Shown here piece by piece: positions 17,257-24,656 of a DNA stretch of 64,000 nucleotides. This DNA is from Solirubrobacteraceae bacterium. GTDB taxonomy: Bacteria; Actinomycetota; Thermoleophilia; Solirubrobacterales; Solirubrobacteraceae. The notes below the pieces were generated by a model that did not search any database, was not told the origin of the DNA, and saw only the letters and a list, made by a program, of their open reading frames with translations. Position 1 is the stretch's first letter, and the number at the start of each line of letters is the position of its first letter. The position numbers were made by a program, and so were the translations under genes. The stretch spans positions 18,262 to 82,261 of the forward strand of contig JANWIP010000001.1 of the NCBI GenBank assembly GCA_025449845.1, in the 5' to 3' direction.

Positions 17257-18132
17257 TCAGCGAGGCTGCACAACCAGTGCCTGAGTGGCAAGCCCGAGCG
17301 GCCCGCGCTTGTCGTGCAGGACGCTCTCGGCCCAGGCGATGCCGCCGGGATGTAACAAGGTGCGGGAGTCCAAGGCGATCCACTCACCCTCAGGGCGGCG
17401 ATTGAGGGTGATGGCGAGGTCGGCGTTGATGAAGAGATAGTCCTCGAAAGGGAGAACGGCGCTGACGCCATTGCCGAAGTCGGCGGTGGCGGCGACGCGA
17501 GCGATGGGGGTTAGGGGATCTCCAGGCAACAGTGGGTGGCGCAGGCGCATCCAAACGGCGGCGTGGCCAACGGGCGCATGCGAGGTGGTTGAGTCAAGCT
17601 CGGGCAGCTCGCCTGTCAACGGCTGACCGCTGAGGAAGCGCATCTCCATGGCAGTGGCGGCAAAGCTCTTGCGGTCGGAGTCATCGAGGGCGAAATGGAC
17701 AGGGTGGCCCTCCTGAGGGTCGGCCAGCGGGGGCGGCGTGTGCTCGGCGACCTGAGCCAGGGCGAGGTCCGGCAACTCCTCCGGAGCAGCGAGGATGCGC
17801 AGGCCGCGGGCTCGGCAGACGAGCACACCTTCGGCATGCAACTCGGCCTCAAGCTCCTGCACTCTGCGCCCGGGGCGGGTCATGCGCGTGGTCAGCTCCA
17901 GGGGAACCATTGGCACAGGGCGCAGGAAAGAGAAGGACAAGCGCGCGAGCGGAAGCTCGGCGCCGGGCTCCATGCGCTCGAAGGCCGCGGTAATCAGCGC
18001 GGCGGGAGCGCCGCCGTGCAGCGCTCGCGGGTCCCACGGTCCGCGAGCCTGCTCGGTTGGCATGAAGCGCCCGTTGCCTTCGTCAAGGAAGATGCTCTCG
18101 GCGCTTTTGGGGTCGGTGCTCGCGGCCGTCAT
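17257..18132 (-). CDS. Acyl-CoA thioesterase, double hotdog (TesB-like)
   Basis: 291 aa from ATG 18132. The N-terminal hotdog contains RGPWDPRALHGGAPAALITAAFER (the HGG turn preceding the hotdog helix) and LARLSFSFLRPVPMVPLEL. The C-terminal hotdog contains AATADFGNGVSAVLPFEDYLFINADLAITL and ends with VLHDKRGPLGLATQALVVQPR. This two-domain layout and length fit TesB/type-II acyl-CoA thioesterases of actinobacteria. The product hydrolyses acyl-CoA, chain length unknown. It is read in the same direction as the DUF4234 gene, 140 bp ahead of it. Confidence 0.88.
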   Translation of the reverse strand: MTAASTDPKSAESIFLDEGNGRFMPTEQARGPWDPRALHGGAPAALITAAFERMEPGAELPLARLSFSFLRPVPMVPLELTTRMTRPGRRVQELEAELHAEGVLVCRARGLRILAAPEELPDLALAQVAEHTPPPLADPQEGHPVHFALDDSDRKSFAATAMEMRFLSGQPLTGELPELDSTTSHAPVGHAAVWMRLRHPLLPGDPLTPIARVAATADFGNGVSAVLPFEDYLFINADLAITLNRRPEGEWIALDSRTLLHPGGIAWAESVLHDKRGPLGLATQALVVQPR

Positions 18133-18195
18133 CGCGCCGGGATGCTAATCGTCATCCCGGCGCGGTGGGCTTCGGTGCGGCCGCCTTGACGACAG

Positions 18196-18753
18196 TCAGT
18201 CCTGCTTGACGGCCGAGACGTCCAGCGCCAGCTTGACCTTGTCGCCGACGAGCAGGTTGCCGCTGCCCAGCGCCTGATTGAACTTCATGCCGTAGTCGCT
18301 GCGCGAAAGCTCACCGACGATCTCCAGGCCGACGCGCTCGTTGCCCCAGGGATCGGTGTCTGTGCCCTGCACGACAGCCTCCAGCTGAATCTCCCGGGTC
18401 ACGCCGTGCAGCGTCAGGTTGCCGAGGATGCGGAAGGTCTCATCGTCGAGCGGCTCGATGGAGGTGGACTGGAAGGACAGCTTGGGAAAGGTCTCGGCGT
18501 CGAAGAAGTCCGGTGAGCGCAGGTGCTCATCACGCTGGGGCTCACTGGTATCGACCGAGGCGACCTTCACGGTGCCGTAGGCCTTGGCGGTTGAAAGGTC
18601 ATCGCCCACCTCAAGCGTGCCCTCGAACTCGGTGAACTCGCCGCGGACTGTGGCGATGCCCATGTGCTTGACGGCGAAGCCGGCCTTGGAGTGCGCCTGA
18701 TCGGCTTTCCAGGTGCCGGTGGGGATGAGGGTGGTGGTGGCGGTAGCGCTCAT
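18196..18753 (-). CDS. YceI family lipocalin-like protein
   Basis: 185 aa from ATG 18753, preceded by CCCGAGGAGCCACC (SD). The YceI fold is clear: TGTWKADQAHSKAGFAVKHMG, VRGEFTEFEGTLEV, DEHLRSPDFFDAETFPKLSF and a C-terminal SRSDYGMKFNQAL. No signal peptide is seen, so this is the cytosolic form common in actinobacteria. YceI proteins bind polyisoprenoids or other amphiphiles. Two TTGC-N4-GCAA palindromes upstream suggest control by a MarR-type repressor. Confidence 0.92.
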   Translation of the reverse strand: MSATATTTLIPTGTWKADQAHSKAGFAVKHMGIATVRGEFTEFEGTLEVGDDLSTAKAYGTVKVASVDTSEPQRDEHLRSPDFFDAETFPKLSFQSTSIEPLDDETFRILGNLTLHGVTREIQLEAVVQGTDTDPWGNERVGLEIVGELSRSDYGMKFNQALGSGNLLVGDKVKLALDVSAVKQD

Positions 18754-18803
18754 TGGTGGCTCCTCGGGTTGCAGTTGGACGGCGTCTGCCGTCACGCTAG
18801 ATT

Positions 18804-18849
18804 TAGTTGCACACGCAAGTATAGGGCAAAGTGATTGCGTGCGCAACTA
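18804..18849. promoter_or_regulatory. Double TTGC-N4-GCAA operator upstream of yceI
   Basis: Two palindromes, TTGCACACGCAA (18807-18818) and TTGCGTGCGCAA (18835-18846), have centres 28 bp apart. Extended arms TAGTTGCACACGCAA and TTGCGTGCGCAACTA are inverted copies with one mismatch. This is the architecture of a MarR-family operator 50-100 bp upstream of the yceI start. The marR gene at 35150-35665 is a candidate regulator, by inference only. Confidence 0.7.
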
Positions 18850-18942
18850 TGCTTCTAGCGGGCTTGCTTCCCGTAGGCGGGTCATCCCCGCGATAGTCCT
18901 TGATTACGGCGCTTCTCTAAGCGCTTGCTCGTGACTGCCGGC

Positions 18943-19692
18943 TCATTCCCGTCCCTGCTCCCAGGAGAAACCGCGCACGGCAAAGACCAATCCGAACGCA
19001 CCCCACAGCCCGATCACGGCGAGCGCCGTGAGGTTGTCGCTCAGACCCTTGCCGGTCACCATCGCCCCTTCGAGACCGTCGATCAGGTGCGTGAGCGGTA
19101 GCGCTTCGGCGATATCGCGCAGGAACACGGGCACGTTCTTGACGTCATAGAAGACGCCCGAGATGAAGATCACCGGCAGGAATACGGCGTTGACATAGGC
19201 CGCGGTGGACTCGAAGTTCGGGATCACATGCGCAAAGGCCACCCCGAGCGAGGCGAAGCAGACGACGCCGGCGATGACGAACACCACCAGCTCGGCCCAA
19301 TCGCGCGGCCAGCCCGTGCCGAAGAAGAGCTCGCCGACGACTGTGATGATCATGATCTGCAACGCCGTGTTGGTGACAGCGTTCGCCGCCACCCCGCCGA
19401 AGTAGGAGATGGTGGGCAGGGGCGTGCCGTGGATACGCTTGAGCACGCCCCTCTCGCGCAGGAACACGATGTTGTAGGCCAACGCCGTGAAGGTGGTGGA
19501 CATCACGCTCATCGCGGCGATGCCCGGCACCAGATGGTCGAGCTTGCTCTGTTCGCCGTGAAAGAGCGCGCCGAAGAACGCCAGGAACAGCAGCGGCAGC
19601 AGGAAGTTGAAGAAGGCCGCGCTGGGGTTGCGCCAGAACATGCGCCGCTCCAGGCGGTACTGGCGCCAGCTGAGCGCTAACGTGTCAGACAT
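18943..19692 (-). CDS. ABC-2 type transporter permease
   Basis: 249 aa from ATG 19692. The N-terminus has an amphipathic WRQYRLERRMFWRNPSAAFFNFLLPLLFLAFFGALF start, then about six TM segments, with AYVNAVFLPVIFISGVFYDV as the characteristic ABC-2 loop. The C-terminal TM is followed by a short basic tail. It pairs with the ATPase gene immediately upstream (42-bp gap) to form an exporter of the drug/daunorubicin-resistance or lipid type. The substrate is unknown. Confidence 0.9.
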   Translation of the reverse strand: MSDTLALSWRQYRLERRMFWRNPSAAFFNFLLPLLFLAFFGALFHGEQSKLDHLVPGIAAMSVMSTTFTALAYNIVFLRERGVLKRIHGTPLPTISYFGGVAANAVTNTALQIMIITVVGELFFGTGWPRDWAELVVFVIAGVVCFASLGVAFAHVIPNFESTAAYVNAVFLPVIFISGVFYDVKNVPVFLRDIAEALPLTHLIDGLEGAMVTGKGLSDNLTALAVIGLWGAFGLVFAVRGFSWEQGRE

Positions 19693-19734
19693 TGAGCGCC
19701 TCGGCGAAGTCAGGCATCGCAGACCTCAAACAGA

Positions 19735-20589
19735 TCAGACATCGGCAGTCAATTCCAGGTAGACATCCTCAAGCGAGGGGCGTCCGACGCTTAGCTCCTC
19801 CAGGCGCTCTCCGCGCGCGATGGCGCTCTCGGTGAGCTCGTGCAGCAGGCGCGTGGGGTCGTCGGTCTCGTGCTCAACCAGCTGACCCTGTGCGTTGCGA
19901 TACATGACGCGGTAGTGCGATGCGCCCACGCCTAGCTCGCGGGGCGGCCCGATCGCCAGCACGCGCCCATCCTTGACGATGGCCACTCTGTCGGCCAGCG
20001 CCTGTGCCTCATCCAGATAGTGCGTGGTCAGCAGGATCGTCTTGCCCAGATCACGCAGCGAGCGGATCGTTTCCCACGCAGTGCGGCGTGCCTCGGGGTC
20101 AAAGCCCGTGGTGGGCTCGTCTAGGAAGATCAGCTCGGGGTCGCCCACCAGTGCCAGCGCGAAGTCCAGGCGCCGCAGCTGACCTCCTGAGAGCTTGCGG
20201 CTGCGCACGTCGGCCTTGTCCGTCAAGCCCACGAGTGCAAGGACCTCTCCCACGTCGCGCGGGCGAGGGTAGAAGCTCGCCCAGTGGCGCAGCGCCTCGC
20301 GTGGTGTGATGTGGCCGTAGATGCCGCCGGACTGCAACACGATGCCGATGCGCTGGCGTAACTCACGGCTGCGCACGGCGGGGTCGTGCCCCAGCACCGC
20401 CACCTCCCCGTCGCTGCGCTGACGGTAGCCCTCAAGGATCTCCACTGTGGTTGTCTTGCCGGCGCCGTTGGGGCCCAGCAGCCCGAACACCTCGCCGCGC
20501 TGAACCTCGATGTCGATCCCGCGCACAGCCTCGAACTCGCCGTAGCGCTTGCGCAGGTCGTGCACCTCGATTGCCGGGTCTGCGCTCAC
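19735..20589 (-). CDS. ABC-2 type transporter ATP-binding protein
   Basis: 284 aa from GTG 20589, overlapping the upstream gene's stop (GTGA). Walker A GPNGAGKTTT, Q-loop VLQSGGIYGHITPRE, signature LSGGQLRRLDFAL, Walker B LIFLDEPTTGFD and H-loop LLTTHYLDEA are all intact. The C-terminal 70 residues form the accessory domain of CcmA/DrrA-like ATPases (VGRPSLEDVYLELT). It drives the permease encoded next. The operon order reductase - carboxypeptidase - ATPase - permease hints at an envelope-related substrate. Confidence 0.93.
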   Translation of the reverse strand: MSADPAIEVHDLRKRYGEFEAVRGIDIEVQRGEVFGLLGPNGAGKTTTVEILEGYRQRSDGEVAVLGHDPAVRSRELRQRIGIVLQSGGIYGHITPREALRHWASFYPRPRDVGEVLALVGLTDKADVRSRKLSGGQLRRLDFALALVGDPELIFLDEPTTGFDPEARRTAWETIRSLRDLGKTILLTTHYLDEAQALADRVAIVKDGRVLAIGPPRELGVGASHYRVMYRNAQGQLVEHETDDPTRLLHELTESAIARGERLEELSVGRPSLEDVYLELTADV

Positions 20590-20652
20590 GAATGAATCAT
20601 GTCAGGCACGCTCAACGGGCCTGGCGAGTAAATCGTGTCAGGCACGCTTAGC
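20586..20652 (-). repeat. 36-bp imperfect tandem repeat in the carboxypeptidase tail
   Basis: AGCGTGCCTGACAyGATTyA occurs twice, 36 bp apart, encoding LSVPDTIYSPGP and LSVPDMIHS at the extreme C-terminus. One copy contains GTGCCTGACAC, a motif resembling widespread intergenic GTGTCAGGCAC-type repeats. The gene may have gained its last 25 residues from such an element. Confidence 0.55.
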
Positions 20653-21506
20653 CGGCTCGGTGGCAGCGGCTCGACTGGGCGCAAATGCGCCAGTCCATAG
20701 CGCAGCAGGGTCAATGTGTCCTGATCGCGCGTGCCTTCGCTGGAATCGCCTAGCACCACGCTTATCACCACAGAGTCCCCACGCCGTGCGGCGCCCACCA
20801 GGCAGTAGCCGGCGGCCGAGGTATGGCCGGTCTTGACGCCCACCACGAACGGATAGCGGCCTACCAGATCGTTGTGGTTGATCACCACCTGCCCGTCGGT
20901 CAGGCGTGCGCTGTGCTCTCCCACGACACCCGCAATCGTCTGGTTGCGCATCAGCACCATCGCCAGCCGCGCCAAATCGCTCACGCTTGAATAGTTGCCG
21001 GGGGTATCGAGCCCCACCGGCGTCGAATAGTGCGTGTGGCGCATCCGCAGCCGGCCGGCCGCAGCATTCATCCAGCCCACGAAGCGGCTTGTCGAGCCTG
21101 CCAGGTCGACGGCCAGCGTGTGCGCGGCGTCGCCGCCGCTGGGCAGCAGCATCGCCTTGAGCAGGTCTCTCACCGTCAGCCTCTGACCTGGCACCAACCC
21201 GGCCACGGTCTCGCCGGGGGAGGCGGTGTAAGGCTGCACCGTCAGCACGTGCCCCGGGCTGGCGTGGGTGATTGCGACGTAGGCGGTCATCATCTTGGTG
21301 GTGCTGGCGATCGCCCGCCGTTCATAAGGGCTACGGGCATAGAGGACCTTGTCGCTGTCCGACACCACGCTGTCAGAATCGCCTTGCAGCACGATCGCTG
21401 CGCCGGCGCTGATCACCGGCTGGTCCGCTCCGGCTCCGGCCCTTGCTGGCGCCCCAAACAGCGCTGCCACGGCAGCGGTGAGCAGGAGCGCGCGGCGGCC
21501 TACCAG
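20586..21506 (-). CDS. D-alanyl-D-alanine carboxypeptidase (DacA/PBP5-like), probable CTG start
   Basis: About 306 aa. A Sec signal peptide (LVGRRALLLTAAVAALFGAP, then ARA) begins at CTG 21506, seven bases after GCGAGGGG; the CTG overlaps the TAG of the upstream gene (CTGGTAG). The only canonical in-frame starts are ATG 21722, deep inside the upstream gene, and GTG 21470, which would cut the signal peptide. Catalytic SxxK is STTK and KTG is KTGHTSAAG, but the SxN motif reads SGG (LLPSGGDAA). It trims peptidoglycan pentapeptides. The C-terminus has a short repeated tail instead of an obvious membrane anchor. Confidence 0.85.
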   Translation of the reverse strand: MVGRRALLLTAAVAALFGAPARAGAGADQPVISAGAAIVLQGDSDSVVSDSDKVLYARSPYERRAIASTTKMMTAYVAITHASPGHVLTVQPYTASPGETVAGLVPGQRLTVRDLLKAMLLPSGGDAAHTLAVDLAGSTSRFVGWMNAAAGRLRMRHTHYSTPVGLDTPGNYSSVSDLARLAMVLMRNQTIAGVVGEHSARLTDGQVVINHNDLVGRYPFVVGVKTGHTSAAGYCLVGAARRGDSVVISVVLGDSSEGTRDQDTLTLLRYGLAHLRPVEPLPPSRLSVPDTIYSPGPLSVPDMIHS

Positions 21507-23494
21507 TGGACCCCTCGCATGAGTGTGGCCATCGCGATCTGCTCGGCGGAGGCGCGCTCCTCCACGTTTTTCTCGCCCCGCGCGGCGGCGGAGTCGGGGA
21601 ACACGCGGTAGGCGGTGTGCAGGATGCGATCGACCGCCTTCGGCGCCAGTGCGTAGGCGACCTCGCCGAAGGTGCCCAGGCGGGTATTGATCACCTTGGG
21701 CTTGGAGCGCAGCGCCTCGCACACCATGTCCGCCGCCTCCTCGGGGGTGGCGGCGGGGAAGGAGTCATACATCTTGGTGGGCGCGATCATCGGCGTGCGC
21801 ACCAGCGGCATGTGGATCGTGGTGAAGGTCACTCCATCGCCGATCACCTCGCTCGATGCGACGCGTGTGAAGGCATCAAGCGCGGCCTTGGAGGCCACGT
21901 AGGCGGAGAAGCGCGGCGGAGCGGTCTGCACGCCGATGGAGGAGATGTTGACGATGTGTCCCGAACCCCGTGCGCGCATCGGCGGTAACAAGCCCATGAT
22001 CAACTTCACGGCACCTAAGTAGTTGAGCTGGATGGTGCGTTCGTAGTCGTGAAAGCGGTCGTAGCTGAGCGCCACCGAGCGGCGAATCGAGCGTCCGGCG
22101 TTGTTGACCAGCATGTCAACCGCGGCGTGGTCGGCCAGGATCTGCGCGACCAGTTCATCGATCGACTCCAGGTTTGAGAGGTCGGCGCTGTACATGTACG
22201 CGCTGCCGCCCTCGGCTTCGATCTCAAGCTTGACCTCCTCAAGCTTCTCGACACCGCGCGCGACCAGCAGCGGAATGCCGCCGGCCTCGGCCACCTTCAG
22301 GGCGGTGGCCTTGCCGATGCCTGAAGAAGCCCCGGTGATGAGCACGGTGCGCCCGTTCAGCGCGGCCTGCAGCGAGCGCTCCTTCAGGCGGTCGGGGTCG
22401 AGGTGGCGTTCCCACCAGTCCCACAGCCTGCCCGCGTAGCTTGAGAGCGGGGGCACCGCGATGCCGCTGCCCGCCAAAGCCTGCTCGGTGGCCTCGGTGT
22501 CAAAGCGCGGTCGCAGGGGTATGTGCTCGATGACCTCCTCGGGGATTCCAAAGTCCCCCAGCAGCGCTCGGCGCGCCTCGCGCACGCCCGGCGCTCCCGT
22601 CAGCCGTGTCAGCACTCCCAGCCCGGGAGCGGCCAGGCGCCGGTCGATGCTCACGGCAGAGTGGGGGGCGTGGGCGGCCTTGGCAAACTCGTTCATCGCG
22701 TCGCTCACCCGCTGCGAGCGCGGGTTGGTCAGATGGAATGCCTGCCGATCCAACCCCGGCTGATGCGCGATGTAGTCGAGTCCGTCGGCCACGAAGTCCA
22801 CCGGCACGATGTTGGTGTAGCCCAGGTCGAGACCCACCAGCGGCAGCCACTGCGGCAGCACGCGGCGCATCCGCTGGATCGCCTTGAAGAAGTAGTAAGG
22901 CCCGTCGATCTTGTCCATCTCGCCGGTGCGTGAGTCGCCCACGACGACCGCCGGCCGGTAGACGCGCCACGGCATCTTCGCCTGCTCGCGCACGATCCGC
23001 TCGGACTCGAACTTCGTCTGGTGATAGGGGGAGGGCAGGTGCTGGCCCTCGTCGAACATGTCCTCGCGGAAGACGCCCTTGAAGTCACCGGCCACGGCGA
23101 TCGAGGAGACGTGGTGAAGACAGCCGGCGCGCAGTGCCTTGGCGAGTGCCACCGCCTCTGCGGTGCCGCCCACGTTGACGTTGCGGTTGCGCTCCTCGGA
23201 GGCCGTCATGTCATACACGGCCGCCAGGTGAAAGAAGTGGTTGATGTCACCGCGCAGCTCGGCGATTCGCTGCTTGTCCACGCCCAGCAGGGGCAATGTC
23301 AGGTTGCCGGCAACGGGATGCACGCGCTCACTCACCGCCGCGCCGTGGGCACCTTCCCAGCGTTTGATCAGCCGCTCCAGGCGCGCCTCGGAGCCCTCGC
23401 GCACGAGCACATAAATATCGCCCTCCCGTACCAGCAGGCGCTCGACGAGGTTATGCCCGATGAAGCCGGTAGCGCCGGTTACGAAGTAGGCCAC
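21500..23494 (-). CDS. Bidomain SDR, AcrA1-like fatty acyl-CoA reductase
   Basis: 664 aa from ATG 23494. The N-terminal extended SDR (about 1-370) has TGATGFIG and the active-site YHQTK (SPYHQTKFESERI), as in thioester reductases. The C-terminal classical SDR (about 380-640) has TGASSGIGKA, NNAGRSI and SAYVASK with the catalytic Ser upstream (NISSIGV). The two-domain layout and length match mycobacterial AcrA1 (Rv3391) reductases, which convert acyl-CoA to aldehyde/alcohol for wax-type lipids. It lies downstream of an enoyl-CoA hydratase gene in the same direction, and the carboxypeptidase gene overlaps its stop. Confidence 0.88.
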   Translation of the reverse strand: MAYFVTGATGFIGHNLVERLLVREGDIYVLVREGSEARLERLIKRWEGAHGAAVSERVHPVAGNLTLPLLGVDKQRIAELRGDINHFFHLAAVYDMTASEERNRNVNVGGTAEAVALAKALRAGCLHHVSSIAVAGDFKGVFREDMFDEGQHLPSPYHQTKFESERIVREQAKMPWRVYRPAVVVGDSRTGEMDKIDGPYYFFKAIQRMRRVLPQWLPLVGLDLGYTNIVPVDFVADGLDYIAHQPGLDRQAFHLTNPRSQRVSDAMNEFAKAAHAPHSAVSIDRRLAAPGLGVLTRLTGAPGVREARRALLGDFGIPEEVIEHIPLRPRFDTEATEQALAGSGIAVPPLSSYAGRLWDWWERHLDPDRLKERSLQAALNGRTVLITGASSGIGKATALKVAEAGGIPLLVARGVEKLEEVKLEIEAEGGSAYMYSADLSNLESIDELVAQILADHAAVDMLVNNAGRSIRRSVALSYDRFHDYERTIQLNYLGAVKLIMGLLPPMRARGSGHIVNISSIGVQTAPPRFSAYVASKAALDAFTRVASSEVIGDGVTFTTIHMPLVRTPMIAPTKMYDSFPAATPEEAADMVCEALRSKPKVINTRLGTFGEVAYALAPKAVDRILHTAYRVFPDSAAARGEKNVEERASAEQIAMATLMRGVHW

Positions 23495-23544
23495 CCAGCG
23501 AGGATAGCCACAGATTCGGAAACTGGGCTCTAGGCTCCTGGGTC

Positions 23545-24318
23545 CTAGGCTCCCGCGCCGGCCCCGCCGCGACCCTCGCCACCCGCGAAGCGCGCGGCGC
23601 CAACGGCGGCGTCGGCGAACACCTCCGGTCCGGTCTGTGCCTCCAGCGCAAGGCCCTCGGCGAGGGTCATGCCCAGCCCCTCGATCGCTGCGCGGCGATC
23701 GGCCAGCATCGTGCGCTGGGGGAAGTTTGCCAATCCCTGTGCCAGCGCCAAGGCACGCTCCAGATGATGGCCCTCGGGGACGATCTCGGTCAGCAGGCCC
23801 ATCGCCAGCGCCTCCCGTGCGTCGATCATGCGTCCCGTCAGGATCAGGTCGAGCGCACGACCGAGTCCGACAACGCGCGCCATGCGCTGTGTGCCCCCGT
23901 CGATCAGCGGCACGCCCCAGCGGCGCTCGGGGAAGCCCAGCGTGGACCCCTCGGTTGCGATCCGCAGGTCACACCACAACGCCAGCTCCAGGCCGCCCGC
24001 CAGGCAGTAGCCGGAGATCGCCGCGATCGTCGGCTTGGAGGGGGTCAGTCGCGTGAAGCCCATCGGGCCCTCCGGGGCCATCAGCCGATCGCCGAAGCTA
24101 TCGACAGCCTTCAGATCCGCGCCCGCGCAGAAGGAAACGCCACCGGCGCCCGTGAGCACCAGCACGCGCGCGTCCGCTTCGGCCTCAAACTGTTCAAAGC
24201 CCTCCTGCAGAGCAGCAGCGGTCGGGCCATCGACGGCGTTGCGCCGTGCCTGGCGGTCGATGCTCAGCACTGCCGCCGCGCCTTTGCGCTCGTAGCGGAC
24301 GGCTTCGGGAGTGCTCAT
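23545..24318 (-). CDS. Enoyl-CoA hydratase/isomerase family protein
   Basis: 257 aa from ATG 24318. Crotonase fold: VSFCAGADLKAVDSF (oxyanion hole), GYCLAGGLELALWCDLRIA, LGFPERRWGVPLIDGGTQRM. A Glu lies at the usual catalytic position in FPERRW; the second catalytic Glu is not obvious, so isomerase or hydrolase activity is possible. It ends with a Gly/Ala-rich tail. With the acyl reductase 50 bp downstream it forms a lipid-metabolism pair. Confidence 0.9.
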   Translation of the reverse strand: MSTPEAVRYERKGAAAVLSIDRQARRNAVDGPTAAALQEGFEQFEAEADARVLVLTGAGGVSFCAGADLKAVDSFGDRLMAPEGPMGFTRLTPSKPTIAAISGYCLAGGLELALWCDLRIATEGSTLGFPERRWGVPLIDGGTQRMARVVGLGRALDLILTGRMIDAREALAMGLLTEIVPEGHHLERALALAQGLANFPQRTMLADRRAAIEGLGMTLAEGLALEAQTGPEVFADAAVGAARFAGGEGRGGAGAGA

Positions 24319-24357
24319 CGGAACTCGTAGGCTCCTGGTCCCGGCTGCCTGGGCCGG

Positions 24358-24627
24358 CTACCAGCCGCCACGCCAGGTGGCGTTGCCCGCATGGGCCTTC
24401 TTCGCCGCCTTGCGGGCTTCCTTGCGCTTGTCCAGACGCCACTGCAACAGGCTCATCATCAGGATGAAGAGGGGAAAGAAGAGGATCAGGATGAAGCCCG
24501 CGTTGGTCACGACCTTGTCGTTGGTGGCTCCGTAGAAGCCGCGGCCATCGTTCGTGGCGAAGGCCGCGGGGGCCAGCACGAGCAGGAGCACGAAAACGGT
24601 TGTGAGGGCGGCAGGCAGACGGCGCAT
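24358..24627 (-). CDS. Small secreted/membrane protein of unknown function
   Basis: 89 aa from ATG 24627. There is an N-terminal signal-like segment (LPAALTTVFVLLLVLAPAAFA), a short exported section (TNDGRGFYGATNDKVV), a second TM (NAGFILILFFPLFILMMSLL) and a basic cytosolic tail (WRLDKRKEARKAAKKAH). Not recognised as a named family. It is divergent from the ABC-F gene, 29 bp away, with overlapping -10 elements between them. Confidence 0.7.
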   Translation of the reverse strand: MRRLPAALTTVFVLLLVLAPAAFATNDGRGFYGATNDKVVTNAGFILILFFPLFILMMSLLQWRLDKRKEARKAAKKAHAGNATWRGGW

Positions 24628-24638
24628 CGCGGAGAGGA

Positions 24639-24648
24639 ATCCTACCCT
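24639..24648. promoter_or_regulatory. Overlapping divergent -10 elements (24627 minus / 24657 plus)
   Basis: ATCCTACCCT contains TACCCT (24643-24648) on the plus strand, 8 nt before the ABC-F ATG, and TAGGAT on the minus strand (24644-24639), 11 nt before the small-protein ATG. The two -10s share the central TA. Very short or no leaders are predicted for both genes. Confidence 0.5.
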
Positions 24649-24656
24649 GTCAGCGG

